A stretch of 64,000 bases of DNA, taken from positions 3,686,523 through 3,750,522 of the forward strand of contig OY282456.1 in NCBI GenBank assembly GCA_958296225.1, given 5' to 3'. The translations under genes and the position numbers were made by a program. Below are positions 16,439 to 26,285 of the stretch, one piece after another. A model generated the notes under the pieces. It saw nothing but the letters and a program-made list of their open reading frames with translations. It was not told the DNA's origin and ran no database searches. The DNA comes from an uncultured Dehalococcoidia bacterium. Lineage in GTDB: Bacteria; Chloroflexota; Dehalococcoidia; Lucifugimonadales; UBA3495. Numbering within the stretch: position 1 is the first letter of the stretch; every line of letters starts with the position of its first letter.

Positions 16439-16559
16439 GCAGCGTTCCGTTTCAGGTGGTTTGATTATTCCCCATTCCCGCTTGCTCGGGAATCCAGGAA
16501 CGGCAAGAGCGGCATTCCTGACTTGGCAAGGCCCCGACCACCTAAAATGGAACGCTACC
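16439..16559. mobile_element. MITE-like element, copy 2
   Basis: About 121 bp. It has a left end CAGCGTTCCGTTTCAGGTGG and a right end CCACCTAAAATGGAACGCTA as imperfect inverted repeats, matching the termini at 14844 and 61520. The interior differs and contains a GGGAATCCAGGAACGGCAAG segment. There is no ORF. Confidence 0.65.
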
Positions 16560-16695
16560 GGGGCGGCGGCTGGCGGGGGCGGCCCGGGCCGCGGGTGGGC
16601 TATCCCCCGCCCCATTCTAAGGCTATAATCCTCTGCGGATTAACCTATGCCGGCCCGACGCCGGCTGATGCTGACGCCGCAGAGAGGACGCCCCG

Positions 16696-16764
16696 ATGCC
16701 TGCCCGAATGACTGCCCGAATCCTGCCCCCCCCCCCCCCCCCCGACTTTGGGGGTGCAGAATGA
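16696..16764 (+). CDS. Short upstream frame running through the poly-C tract (alternative start of giant protein)
   Basis: ATG 16696 has a well-placed AGAGAGG 8 bases upstream, better than the site for the giant protein. The 22-codon frame passes through C18 (six Pro codons) and ends at TGA 16762-16764, overlapping the ATG of the giant gene. Adding one C, or losing two, would join this start in frame to the giant protein. In the version sequenced it would act as a coupled leader peptide. Confidence 0.45.
   Translation: MPARMTARILPPPPPPDFGGAE
16726..16743 (+). repeat. Poly-C tract (18 C)
   Basis: Eighteen consecutive C lie 17 bases before the annotated start of the giant secreted protein and inside the frame opened by ATG 16696. 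Tracts of this length are prone to slipped-strand mispairing, and the exact count may also be hard to sequence. Confidence 0.9.
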
Positions 16765-19700
16765 TGACCCGCCGCCGCATCCGCTTTGCGCTGGCCGGCG
16801 CTGCGCTGGCCCTGTTTGTCGTGCTGGCGGCCCTGGCCGGCTGGCTGCTGCCGGAGGTACGGCCGGCCGCCGCGCACAACAACAGCATCACGGCTATCAG
16901 CATCACCAGCAACGCCGGGCCGGATGACACTTACCGCACCGGCGACGTCATAACCGTGCGGCTGACCTTTGACGCCGCTATCACGAACATCAACGGCTAC
17001 TTGCGAATCGCCGTTGGCGGAAACACCCGCAACGCCCCGCCGACCGCTAGCGAACCAAACAGCACAAACGTTGACTTCTCTTATACGGTCGTCGCCGCCG
17101 ACCTAGACACCGACGGCATCACCGTGGCCACTAACGCCCTCTTTGGCACTTATCTGCACGGAAGCTCCGAGCCCGGTCTCGACCGTACCATCCCCAACAC
17201 CCTGGCTACCGCTCAGGCCGCGCACAAGGTCAACGTTATCGACTACGATACCGATAACGACAACCTCATTGACATCACCACGCTGGCCCAGCTTAACGCC
17301 ATCCGTCACGACCTGGACGGCGACGGCGCCCCTACTGCCGGAGCGGGAACCACTGCTTACAATACCGCTTTCCCCTACCGCGTAACTTCCGCCACCGGGC
17401 GGATGGGCTGCGCCGCTACCTGCGCCGGCTACGAGCTGATGGCCGACCTGGACTTTGACACTGACGGCGATGACGACGTGGACAGCAACGACGCTTACCC
17501 CAACTGGTCGCCCATCGGAACTTACACGTCCACCTTCTACGGCAACGGCCATAGCATCTCCAACCTGAACATCGACAGCAGCCAAGATGAAGTCGGGCTG
17601 TTTTCGATATTGAGCAGCAGCGGCGCCATCTCCGCGGTGGGACTGATTAATCCCGATGTGAAGGGTCGGGAGGATTACTCAACGGTCGGCGGACTGGTGG
17701 GCGATAACCAGGGCACGATTAATGCCGCCTTTGTCAGTGGCGGCTCCGTTTTCGCCAGCGACGAGGGTATCTTCGCCGGCGGGCTGGCGGGCCGGAACAG
17801 GGGCACGATACGCGCCTCTTATTCCACCGCTGCCATCTCCAACAGTGGCGATGAGGATAATGACATCGGCGGGCTGCTGGGCAACAACTTTGGCGGCACC
17901 ATCATCGCCAGCTACGCCGCCGGCACCGTTAGCGCCACCGGCACCAACGTCGATGTCGGCTGTCTGGTGGGAAACTTCCCGGCCACCATAACCAACAGCT
18001 ATTGGGATTCCACCGTCTGCACCCTCACCGGCGGCGGCGGCGCGGGCCGGACCACCACCGCCCTGCAAACGCCCACCGCCTACGGAACTACCGGCATCTA
18101 CTCTGCCTGGAACGTGAACGTTGACGGCAACGCCGGCAACGACGACCCCTGGAACTTTGGCGCCAACAATCAATACCCCATCCTGCAATACGACCGGGAT
18201 GCCGTCGGCATCGACCAGCAGCGGGGCAGTACCAGCAAGGACTACGACGCCAACGACAACAATCTGATTGACATTACGACGCTGGCCCAGCTGGACGCCA
18301 TGCGCTACGACCTGAACGGCGACGGCGCCGGCATCGCCAAAGGGAGCGCCAGCAGCAAATACGCGGCGGCGTTCCCCGGCCTGTCCCGTGGGATGGGCTG
18401 CCCCGGCACCTGCGCCGGCTACGAGCTGCGGAACAACCTGGACTTTAACACCGGAATGGCCGCCCGCACCGACGATGCTTATTACAACGGCGGCGCCGGC
18501 TGGACGCCCATCGGGACCGGCCCTGCGTCGTTCACCGGCACGTTCCGGGGCAACGGCCATACCCTGTCCAACCTGCAAATCAACGCGCCGGCGGGCACCC
18601 TGCAAATCGGGCTGTTCGGCGTCATCAACGGCCCGGTCTCCGGCATCGGGCTGCCTAACGCCAGCGTTACCGGCGCCCATAATGAACTGTTCGCCGGCGC
18701 CCTGGTGGGCGAGCTGTACCCGCAGGGGGGGTCGGTAACTTCCAGCTGGGCCAGCGGCAGCGTAACCGCCAGCAGCGCCACCGGCCACGTCAAGCGCATC
18801 GGCGGCCTGGTTGGCAACAACGTGGGCGTGGTGCGGGCCAGCTATGCCGACGTGTCGGTAACGGCCGACGCGGCGGCTACGACGATTTACGCCGGCGGCC
18901 TGGCCGGGAGCATGGGCACCACCGAGGTGACGGGCGCGGGCTCAGTGACGGCCAGCTATGCCACCGGCGCGGTAGCCGGCGGCACGAGCAACACCTCTTA
19001 CGTCGGCGGGCTGGCCGGCCGGCTGGAGGGTACGCCCACCATAACGGCGTCCTACACAATGGGGACGGTTACGGTCGGCGCCAGCGGCAACCGGGGCGGG
19101 CTGGCCGGCAATCTGCCCAGCGGTGCCACGGTGACCAACAGCTATTGGCACATCGAAACCAGCGGCATCATCACCGCCGGCGCCGGCCAGGGCAAACTCA
19201 CCGGCGAGCTGCAAATGCCCACCGGCTACGCCGGCATCTACTCCGGCTGGAACGTGGACGTTGACGGGGAAACCGGCAACGACGACCCCTGGGACTTCGG
19301 CTACGATTCCCAATACCCGGTGCTGAAGTACGGCGGCCTGGACCTGCTAAAGCAGGGGCGGGACACGATTGTTCTCTCCACCGACGAACTGGACGCGGAC
19401 GAGGGGGCCGACACCACCTATACCGTGCGGCTGGGCGGCCGGCCCACGGCGGCGGTAATCGTAACCGTAACCAGCCCCACCGGAGACGACGTAACTATTG
19501 ACGGCCCGGACAGCGGCGCCGGGTTCAGCGAAAGCGAGGAGGTGAGTTTCTCGACTACCAACTGGAATCAGCCGCAAACGGTAACCGTCCGGGTCGCGAG
19601 TGACACCGACCTGGCTGATGGCACGGCCACCCTGACGCACACCGCCGCCGGCGCCGGCAGCGGCTTTGCGGGCGTCACCGCGTCCCTCGCCGTAACCGTT

Positions 19701-22700
19701 ACGGACGACGACACCGGCAGCATCCTCCTGACCCAAAACAGCATGGCCATAACCGCGCTGACGGTGGATGAGGAGGGCAGCAACGTTACTTATGATGTGG
19801 CGCTGAGCCACCGGCCGACGGCTGCGGTCACCGTCACCGCCACCACCACCGGCCTGCTGATTGACGGCCCCGACGCCGGCGCTGTGTTCTCCACCAGTGA
19901 AACGATAGCCTTCACCACTTCCAACTGGTCAACGGCGCAGACGGTAACGATAGAGGCGCCGGGGAATGACGCCAACGCAATGGACGAAACGGCTACGCTG
20001 GCCCACACGGCCACCGGCGGCGGCTATGGCAGCGTCAGCAAATCCCTGTCCGTAACCATTGACGACAACGACGCTCCGGACATCATCCTGTACCACGCCA
20101 CCAATAGCGCCGCCATCACCACGCTGCCCGTAACCGAGACGGTTGCCGCCTCTTACCGCGTGCGCCTGGCAACCCTGCCCACGGCTGATGCAACCGTCAC
20201 CGTCACCGCGTCCGCCGGTTTGGAAATCAACGACGGCAGCGGCAATTACGGGAGCAGCCGCACGCTGAGTTTCACGACGGCTGACTGGGATACGCTGCAA
20301 ACGGTAACGGTGCGGGCGACGGCGGACGACGACCTGGCCGATGGCAGCGCCACGCTGTCCCACGCCGCCGCCGACGCGGTGCCGGGCACGGCCAGCGCCT
20401 ACGCCGGCGTCAGCAAGTCCCTGCCCGTAACGATTACGGACAACGACACGCCAACCATCATCATCTCCGAAACCGTCGCCCTGTCGGTGGACGAGGGCGG
20501 CACCGGCAGCTACACCGTCAAGCTGAGCCACCGCCCGGCCGCCGGCGTAACCATCACCATCACCAGCAGCGCCACCGACGCCGTGACCATCGCAACCGAT
20601 GGCACTTTCAGCGACAGCGAAACGCTGAGCTTCTCGACTAGCGACTGGAATACGCCGCAAACGGTAACGGTCAAGGGAGCAACCGACAACGACCTGTCTA
20701 ACGACCTCAACAACACCCTGACCCACGCCGCCAGCAACACAGTGTCCAGCCAGGACAGCCTGTTCAGCAGCGCCGCCGCCGCCGAGCTGTCCGTAACGGT
20801 AACCGACACTACCAGCCCCAGCATCGTGCTAACCCAAAGCGGCGCGGCCATCAGCGGCGCGCTGTCCATCGAGGAGGAGGGCACCAACGTCACTTACCAG
20901 GTGGGCCTGAGCAACGCGCCCCTGGCTCCCGTAACCGTCACCATCACCAGCAACAACGCCGCCGTAACCATCGACGGCCCCGACGCCGGCGCCGGGTTCA
21001 GCAACAGCGAAACGCTGAGATTCAACACCGGGGTCACTACGGCGCAGACGGTAACCATCCAGGCGCCGGATGACGGCAACCCGGTCAACGAAAGCGTAAC
21101 GCTCACTCACGACGCCAGCGGCTCGCTCAGCGGCTACGAAAACGTCAGCGACGCCACCCTGACCGTGAACGTTATGGACGACGACGCGCCAAACATCGTC
21201 CTGTCCGAATCCATGCTGACCGTAGCCGAGGAGAACAGCGTCACCGTGGACTACACCGTGCAGCTGGCTACCCTGCCCACGGCCAACGTAACCGTAACCG
21301 TAACCGCGTCCGGCGACTTGACCATCGACGGCCCCGACGCCGCCACTGCGTTCTCCACCAGCGAAGCGCTGACTTTCACTGCTCTGAACTGGTCAACGGC
21401 GCAGACGATAAAGGTGAAGGCGGCGGCGGACAACGACCTGGCGGACGACGCCGCCAGGATTGACCACCGGGCGGCCAACGCGGGGGCCACGGCCAGCGGC
21501 TACGCCGGCATCAGCAAATCCCTGCCCGTAACGGTTACCGACGACGACACGGGCAGCCTCATGCTGTCCGAAACCTCCCGCACTGTAACCGAGGGCGACG
21601 ACGCCGGCGCAACCTATACCGTGAAACTGAGCCACCGGCCCTCGGCAACGGTAACCGTAACCATCACCGGCGACACCGGCAAGGCCGCCGCAACCCCGGC
21701 GTCCCTAACCTTCAACGCCGCCAACTGGAACGTGGCGCAGACGGTAACGGTAACGGCGGTGGCCGACGCCGACCTTGCCAACGACAGCGACACGCTGACC
21801 CACACGCCCAGCGAAACCGGCGGCTACCTGGCCACGGCAGCCGAGGATGTAACCGTAACCGTCCACGACACCACCGCGCCGGCCATCACCTTCAGCGAGA
21901 GCCAGTTGTCTATCGAGGAGAGGGACAACGGCACCTACACCGTGGCACTGGCTGCCGCGCCCCCGGCTGATACAACCGTTGCCATCACCAGCAGCAACTC
22001 CGCAATCACTGTCAACCCGGCGACCCTGGCCTTTACCACTATGAACTACGGCAGCGCCCAGACGGTAATGGTCAACACGACGGCGGACGATGACGCCTTC
22101 CACGATGCGTTTGCGCTGACGCACACCCCCACCATCCGGGGCATCGCCGGCGACGTCACGCTGCTGCTGGCGCTGCTGCGGGAGCCGGAGCCCAGCGAAA
22201 GCGAGGAGCCGGCGCGAATCCGTATCACGCCGCCGCCGCCGCCGTCGCCGGCCGCCACCTCAACAATAACAATCTACGCTATCGACACCCACACGCTTAC
22301 GGTGGCCGGCACGGCCGGCGTTCCCGACGGGGTGACGGTCAATACGTTGCAGAGCCTGGCCGGGGACTTGACCATTACGTTCAGCGTGCCGTCGGGCATC
22401 CCAACCACGCTTTCCGGCTTCAGTCTGGACGGCGATACGCTGGTGGACATTGAGCCGGATTCCGTGCCGGCGGGCGGGCTGGAAATCTGCCTGCCCCGGG
22501 GCGACGGTTCCACGCAGCTGCTGCACTACCGGGCGGCCGGTTGGCAGGTAGTGCCGGGTTCGGGGCCGCGGGGCGACCAGGTCTGCGGCACGGTAAGCGA
22601 GTTCTCCCCCTTCATCGCCGGCCAGCCCGCCGCCGTCGCGCCTGAGACCGAGCCTGAGCGGCCGCCCATCATCTACAACCTGAACATCCGCTTTGACGCC

Positions 22701-23432
22701 CGGCGCATTGCGTTGCCGGAGGGGCATACCGCCAGCTACCAGGTGCGCCTGGCCGGCCGGCCCGCCGGTCGCGGTGCCACGATCAGAATCCGCAGCGACA
22801 ATCCGGACGTGAAACCGACTCCCGCCGAGCTGCGTTTCACCGCCGCCGACTGGAACCAGTGGCAAACGGTAAGCATCGCCATCGCCGGCGACGCCAATCA
22901 TACGGACGAAAGCGCGACGCTGGCCCACTACGGCCCCAACCGCGGCTACGGCTCCGTGCTGGTGTCGGTAACGGACACCGGGGACAGCCGGCAGGCTGGC
23001 GACACAATCCCGCCGGCGCTGACGGTAATCACGGAGCCGGGAGCGCGCTGGGGCGTAACCGTAACGGCAACCACGCCGGCGGATTTGACGGCGCACGGCG
23101 TGGTCCGGGTATCGCCGGCCTCTGGCGTACCACGCACGGCGGCGGGCTACGGCCTGGGCCGGAACGGCGCAGCACAAGCCATCGTGAGCATCGCCGCGCC
23201 GGCGGACGCGCCGGCATCGGGGCTGACCGTCTGCCTGCCGGTGGCCCGGGCGCTGGCGGAGGAGGCCGGGGAACGCCGGCTGACGCTGCTGCGGTATGGT
23301 GATGCTGCTGACACCGGCGGCGGCTGGCAGGTGGTACCGGGCGCGGAGTATGACGCCGTGGGGCGGAGGGTTTGCGCCGCCGGGGTGAGCGAGTTCGGCC
23401 CCTTTGCGGCGGCCTATATCCTGCCGCAATAA
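16761..23432 (+). CDS. Giant secreted repeat protein (GLUG-like and Calx-beta-like domains)
   Basis: About 2,223 residues. The N-terminus has Arg residues, a hydrophobic core (ALALFVVLAALAGWLL) and an Ala-x-Ala region, a typical Sec signal peptide. Two blocks (about 162-485 and 497-860) each begin NLIDITTLAQL and contain GLUG-type motifs such as GGLVGDNQGTI and SYATG-like turns. Eight tandem beta-sandwich repeats follow (about 869-1793), each with TVRLxxRPTAxVTVTVT, a TxDNW-type strand and a DDD end, resembling Calx-beta domains. A ninth lies near 1974-2073 between two Cys-containing C-terminal units. There is no C-terminal membrane anchor. It probably acts as an adhesin or matrix protein. 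ATG 16761 follows GGGGGTG; see the alternative start at 16696. Confidence 0.85.
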   Translation: MMTRRRIRFALAGAALALFVVLAALAGWLLPEVRPAAAHNNSITAISITSNAGPDDTYRTGDVITVRLTFDAAITNINGYLRIAVGGNTRNAPPTASEPNSTNVDFSYTVVAADLDTDGITVATNALFGTYLHGSSEPGLDRTIPNTLATAQAAHKVNVIDYDTDNDNLIDITTLAQLNAIRHDLDGDGAPTAGAGTTAYNTAFPYRVTSATGRMGCAATCAGYELMADLDFDTDGDDDVDSNDAYPNWSPIGTYTSTFYGNGHSISNLNIDSSQDEVGLFSILSSSGAISAVGLINPDVKGREDYSTVGGLVGDNQGTINAAFVSGGSVFASDEGIFAGGLAGRNRGTIRASYSTAAISNSGDEDNDIGGLLGNNFGGTIIASYAAGTVSATGTNVDVGCLVGNFPATITNSYWDSTVCTLTGGGGAGRTTTALQTPTAYGTTGIYSAWNVNVDGNAGNDDPWNFGANNQYPILQYDRDAVGIDQQRGSTSKDYDANDNNLIDITTLAQLDAMRYDLNGDGAGIAKGSASSKYAAAFPGLSRGMGCPGTCAGYELRNNLDFNTGMAARTDDAYYNGGAGWTPIGTGPASFTGTFRGNGHTLSNLQINAPAGTLQIGLFGVINGPVSGIGLPNASVTGAHNELFAGALVGELYPQGGSVTSSWASGSVTASSATGHVKRIGGLVGNNVGVVRASYADVSVTADAAATTIYAGGLAGSMGTTEVTGAGSVTASYATGAVAGGTSNTSYVGGLAGRLEGTPTITASYTMGTVTVGASGNRGGLAGNLPSGATVTNSYWHIETSGIITAGAGQGKLTGELQMPTGYAGIYSGWNVDVDGETGNDDPWDFGYDSQYPVLKYGGLDLLKQGRDTIVLSTDELDADEGADTTYTVRLGGRPTAAVIVTVTSPTGDDVTIDGPDSGAGFSESEEVSFSTTNWNQPQTVTVRVASDTDLADGTATLTHTAAGAGSGFAGVTASLAVTVTDDDTGSILLTQNSMAITALTVDEEGSNVTYDVALSHRPTAAVTVTATTTGLLIDGPDAGAVFSTSETIAFTTSNWSTAQTVTIEAPGNDANAMDETATLAHTATGGGYGSVSKSLSVTIDDNDAPDIILYHATNSAAITTLPVTETVAASYRVRLATLPTADATVTVTASAGLEINDGSGNYGSSRTLSFTTADWDTLQTVTVRATADDDLADGSATLSHAAADAVPGTASAYAGVSKSLPVTITDNDTPTIIISETVALSVDEGGTGSYTVKLSHRPAAGVTITITSSATDAVTIATDGTFSDSETLSFSTSDWNTPQTVTVKGATDNDLSNDLNNTLTHAASNTVSSQDSLFSSAAAAELSVTVTDTTSPSIVLTQSGAAISGALSIEEEGTNVTYQVGLSNAPLAPVTVTITSNNAAVTIDGPDAGAGFSNSETLRFNTGVTTAQTVTIQAPDDGNPVNESVTLTHDASGSLSGYENVSDATLTVNVMDDDAPNIVLSESMLTVAEENSVTVDYTVQLATLPTANVTVTVTASGDLTIDGPDAATAFSTSEALTFTALNWSTAQTIKVKAAADNDLADDAARIDHRAANAGATASGYAGISKSLPVTVTDDDTGSLMLSETSRTVTEGDDAGATYTVKLSHRPSATVTVTITGDTGKAAATPASLTFNAANWNVAQTVTVTAVADADLANDSDTLTHTPSETGGYLATAAEDVTVTVHDTTAPAITFSESQLSIEERDNGTYTVALAAAPPADTTVAITSSNSAITVNPATLAFTTMNYGSAQTVMVNTTADDDAFHDAFALTHTPTIRGIAGDVTLLLALLREPEPSESEEPARIRITPPPPPSPAATSTITIYAIDTHTLTVAGTAGVPDGVTVNTLQSLAGDLTITFSVPSGIPTTLSGFSLDGDTLVDIEPDSVPAGGLEICLPRGDGSTQLLHYRAAGWQVVPGSGPRGDQVCGTVSEFSPFIAGQPAAVAPETEPERPPIIYNLNIRFDARRIALPEGHTASYQVRLAGRPAGRGATIRIRSDNPDVKPTPAELRFTAADWNQWQTVSIAIAGDANHTDESATLAHYGPNRGYGSVLVSVTDTGDSRQAGDTIPPALTVITEPGARWGVTVTATTPADLTAHGVVRVSPASGVPRTAAGYGLGRNGAAQAIVSIAAPADAPASGLTVCLPVARALAEEAGERRLTLLRYGDAADTGGGWQVVPGAEYDAVGRRVCAAGVSEFGPFAAAYILPQ

Positions 23433-23465
23433 CCCGCCGGCCATCCCGTACCCGCGCCGTCATTC

Positions 23466-23511
23466 CCCCAATGTCGTCTCTCCGACGCAAGTTGGAGAGA
23501 CGGCATTGGGG
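23466..23511. terminator. Hairpin between convergent genes
   Basis: A long near-perfect inverted repeat (CCCCAATGTCGTCTCTCC pairing with GGAGAGACGGCATTGGGG) lies between the giant-protein gene and the convergent lipoprotein gene. It lacks a T run, so it may terminate weakly. A MITE-end fragment (CCACCTGCAAAGGAACGCTA) follows it. Confidence 0.45.
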
Positions 23512-23533
23512 CCAAGCCACCTGCAAAGGAACG

Positions 23534-24451
23534 CTACTGTTGCAGCGCCGCCAGCAGCGCCGACTCCAGCACGTCCGGCGGCACGTACTGCTCAAACCGC
23601 GCGGCGATGCGTCCATCGCGGCCCACCACGAAGGTCCACGGTTCCGACACCAGACCCCATTCTTCCACCGCCGGAACCAACTCCCGCGCCGGGCTTGCCG
23701 GGTCAATCCGATGCGGGTCGCGATAGACCTCCACGTGCACAAAGTTGGCCTGTTCCCGATAACGTCCCGCCAGCGCCGACAGGTCGGCAATCTGCGGGCC
23801 ACAGGTTGCGGAAACGCAAAAGGCCGGCGTGGCAAAACTGATGACCGCCGGTTTCCCCGCCCGCACGGCCTCGGCCACCGACAGCTGATAGAGCGTCGGG
23901 TCCGGCTGCGGGCTGCTGCTGATGGTATGCAGGTCAGCCGTGTTGGCGACGGTCGGCGTGTGGGACGCCGGGGCCGCATCGCCGGGGAACGGCGCGCTGT
24001 GCCGGGCAGCAACGGACACCGCCGCGCCGATGGTCAGCGTTTCCCCGTCCGCGTAGTCAAAAGTGGCGTGCAGTTCCCAGATTCCCGGAGTGTCGCCGGT
24101 AGCCGTGCCGGCCTGGTCGAAAGCCACGTTGGCGATGAATACGCCGCGCCGGCCCTCCGGCGGCCAGGGCAAATATTCGGCGTCAGCGCGATGGCGCACC
24201 TGGCCCTCAGCCGCTCCCGGCTCGTAATACACCGCGCGCAGGGCAACCGAATCAGGACGCACCGGCATATAGTCCCGGTCCACCAGCCCAAAGGACACGC
24301 GGTTGTCGCCCACGGCCAGGTCGCTGTTGGCGATGACCAGACTCACCGGCGGGCCGCCCGGAGGCTGCGCCAGCGGGTCCCCGGGCGCCGCCGGCGTGCA
24401 GGCCGCCGCCAGCAGGCAGATTAGCCAGATTGGAATAAACAGCCGTGTCAT
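23534..24451 (-). CDS. Lipoprotein with thioredoxin-like domain
   Basis: A 305-residue protein. The signal sequence ends in a lipobox (LICLLAAAC, Cys about 18), so it is a membrane-anchored lipoprotein outside the cytoplasm. Residues 40-150 form a beta-rich region of unknown fold. Residues 190-300 form a thioredoxin-like domain with SFATPAFCVSATCGPQI, where the two Cys are five apart instead of CxxC, then FVHVEVYRD and EPWTFVVGRDGRI. This spacing resembles SCO/peroxiredoxin-type relatives rather than classical disulfide reductases. It is convergent with the giant protein and divergent from the LLM oxidoreductase. Confidence 0.8.
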   Translation of the reverse strand: MTRLFIPIWLICLLAAACTPAAPGDPLAQPPGGPPVSLVIANSDLAVGDNRVSFGLVDRDYMPVRPDSVALRAVYYEPGAAEGQVRHRADAEYLPWPPEGRRGVFIANVAFDQAGTATGDTPGIWELHATFDYADGETLTIGAAVSVAARHSAPFPGDAAPASHTPTVANTADLHTISSSPQPDPTLYQLSVAEAVRAGKPAVISFATPAFCVSATCGPQIADLSALAGRYREQANFVHVEVYRDPHRIDPASPARELVPAVEEWGLVSEPWTFVVGRDGRIAARFEQYVPPDVLESALLAALQQ

Positions 24452-24548
24452 AACAAACAGCGTACCTTATAATCACGGCCAGTCAAACCCTGCTTATCCG
24501 GTTCATCCCGGTTCATTCAATGTAAAACTCTCTCACTGCGAGGCAAAA

Positions 24549-25589
24549 ATGCGCTTCGGTTCTTTCGTCTTTCCCGTCAGCCATCATCCCGAAACCGACT
24601 CGGCGGTCATTGACAGCGCCCTTGACGAGATACTGCTGGCCGAGCAAATCGGTATGCACTCGGTATGGCTCACCGAGCACCACTTTGACGGCGCCGCCGC
24701 CCACGCCGACCCGCTGGTGCTGGGAGCCGCCGTCGCCGCCAGCACCAGGCGCGTCAAAATCGGCTTTGCGGTGGTGGAGCTGGCCTTCCATCATCCCGTC
24801 CGCCTGGCCGTGCAAACCTCCCTGCTGGACAATCTGAGCCACGGCCGGCTCATCGTAGGCACGGGCCGCGGCTCCGCCTACAACCATTACGAGTACCTGG
24901 GCTTCGGCATTACTATGGAGGACGGCCTGGCCCGCCTCGACGAAGCCGAGCAGCTGCTAGTCAAAGCCTGGACGGGCGAAGACCTGCACCACCGCGGCGA
25001 ACATTGGGACGTAGAGTTTCCCCGGCTGCGCCCCCGACCGTACCAACAGCCCTACCCGCCACTGATTCGCGCCTGCATTAGCGAGGCGTCGGCAATCAAG
25101 ATGGCCGAAATCGGCCGGCCGGTGATGATTGGCATACAGACGCCGGACACGCTGCAAGCGCGTCTGGAACGCTACCGGGCCGCCATGCTCGACTCCGGGT
25201 TTAGCGAGCCGCAGACCGAGGCCACCCTGGACCAGTGCTGGGCCTCCCGCGACCTTTTCGTAGCCGACAGCCACGGCGAGGCGCTGGAAATCGCCCAGGC
25301 CGGCTTTGAGCGCGAACGCACCCACTTCCGCCGCGCCCGCGAACTCTACAACCCCGGCGGATTCCCGCCCCCTGACCCCAACCGACCCGTGCCAGCCGGC
25401 GAAAGCCTGGAACATTCGTTTATTCTGGGCACCCCGACCCAAGTGGCCGAGCAAGTCGCCGCCATGCGCGACATCGGCGTTCGTAACCTGATGCTGAAGC
25501 TGAACACCGGCGAAATGGATACCCGCCAGGTACAGAAATCAATGCGGCTGTTTGGGGAAAAGGTGATGCCTCATTTTGCCCAGTCTTGA
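24549..25589 (+). CDS. LLM-class flavin-dependent oxidoreductase
   Basis: A 346-residue bacterial luciferase-like protein. It starts MRFGSFVFPVSHHPE and contains SVWLTEHHFDG (about 40-50), VGTGRGSAYNHYEYLGFG (about 105-122) and, late, SFILGTPTQVAEQVAAMRDIG. The TEHHF motif is characteristic of the alkanal monooxygenase-like branch, normally FMN-dependent. The substrate is unknown. GCGAGG lies 6 bases before ATG 24549. It is only distantly similar to the LLM protein at 7.2 kb. It has its own upstream region shared divergently with the lipoprotein gene. Confidence 0.87.
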   Translation: MRFGSFVFPVSHHPETDSAVIDSALDEILLAEQIGMHSVWLTEHHFDGAAAHADPLVLGAAVAASTRRVKIGFAVVELAFHHPVRLAVQTSLLDNLSHGRLIVGTGRGSAYNHYEYLGFGITMEDGLARLDEAEQLLVKAWTGEDLHHRGEHWDVEFPRLRPRPYQQPYPPLIRACISEASAIKMAEIGRPVMIGIQTPDTLQARLERYRAAMLDSGFSEPQTEATLDQCWASRDLFVADSHGEALEIAQAGFERERTHFRRARELYNPGGFPPPDPNRPVPAGESLEHSFILGTPTQVAEQVAAMRDIGVRNLMLKLNTGEMDTRQVQKSMRLFGEKVMPHFAQS

Positions 25590-25666
25590 CAGCAAGCAAA
25601 AGGCGCATATAGCCTGTGGCTGCGGGTTCCGCCACAGTCATCCGGCATTATTCTGGAGGGAAGCTT

Positions 25667-26186
25667 ATGGACGCTACTACCGCGATTGCCGTCGCCACCG
25701 GAATCGGCGTCGGTATCACGCTGATAGTGCTGATACTCAGAGGCAGCTTCATGTTGGGCAAGCTGGACAACAAGGTTGACAGTCTGGACAAAAAGTTGAC
25801 GATCTAGACAAAAAAATTGACAGCAAGATTGACGGGCTGGACAAAAAATTGACAGAGAGATTGACAGCTTGGACAAAAAAATTGACAGCAAGTTTGACAG
25901 CCTGGACAAAAAGATTGACAGCAAGTTTGACGACCTGGACAAAAAGATTGACAGCAAGTTTGACGACCTGGACAAAAAGATTGACAGCAAGTTTGACGAC
26001 CTGGACAAAAAGATTGACAGCAAGTTTGACGACCTGAACTCAAAGATTGACAGCAAGTTTGACAGCCTGTCCGGCGAGATAGCCGCAATGCGCGCGGAAG
26101 TCCAGCAAACCAACCGGATACTGATGACCCTGGCCAATCACACTCACGACGCCGACGGGCACATCATATTTACTGTCCCCCAGTGA
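25667..26186 (+). pseudogene. Frameshifted membrane-anchored coiled-coil repeat protein (possibly phase-variable)
   Basis: GGAGGG is 8 bases before ATG 25667. The first part has a hydrophobic helix (AIAVATGIGVGITLIVLIL) and ends after VDSLDKKLTI at TAG 25805-25807. The coding pattern continues in a second frame (DDLDKKIDSKIDGLDKK) and then in a third from about 25848, which runs in 11-residue units (LDKKIDSKFDD, 33-bp direct repeats) to TGA 26184-26186. The second shift is explained by one missing A in a run of six at 25842-25847, where sister units have seven. It is related in architecture to the coiled-coil genes at 15.2-16.3 kb, with the membrane helix at the N-terminus. Confidence 0.65.
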
Positions 26187-26285
26187 CGCCGCCCGCCCGC
26201 CGCCGATATGGAGCAGATGACGATACACACCGCGCAGCCACACGGCGCAGCGCGGGTTGCAGACCGGGTTGGCAGTCCAGTCAAA

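Noticed and set aside
25869..26080. 33-bp direct repeats that could be taken for a CRISPR array
   Set aside because: The repeats are contiguous with no unique spacers and encode an 11-residue coiled-coil unit; the same holds for 15340-15860.
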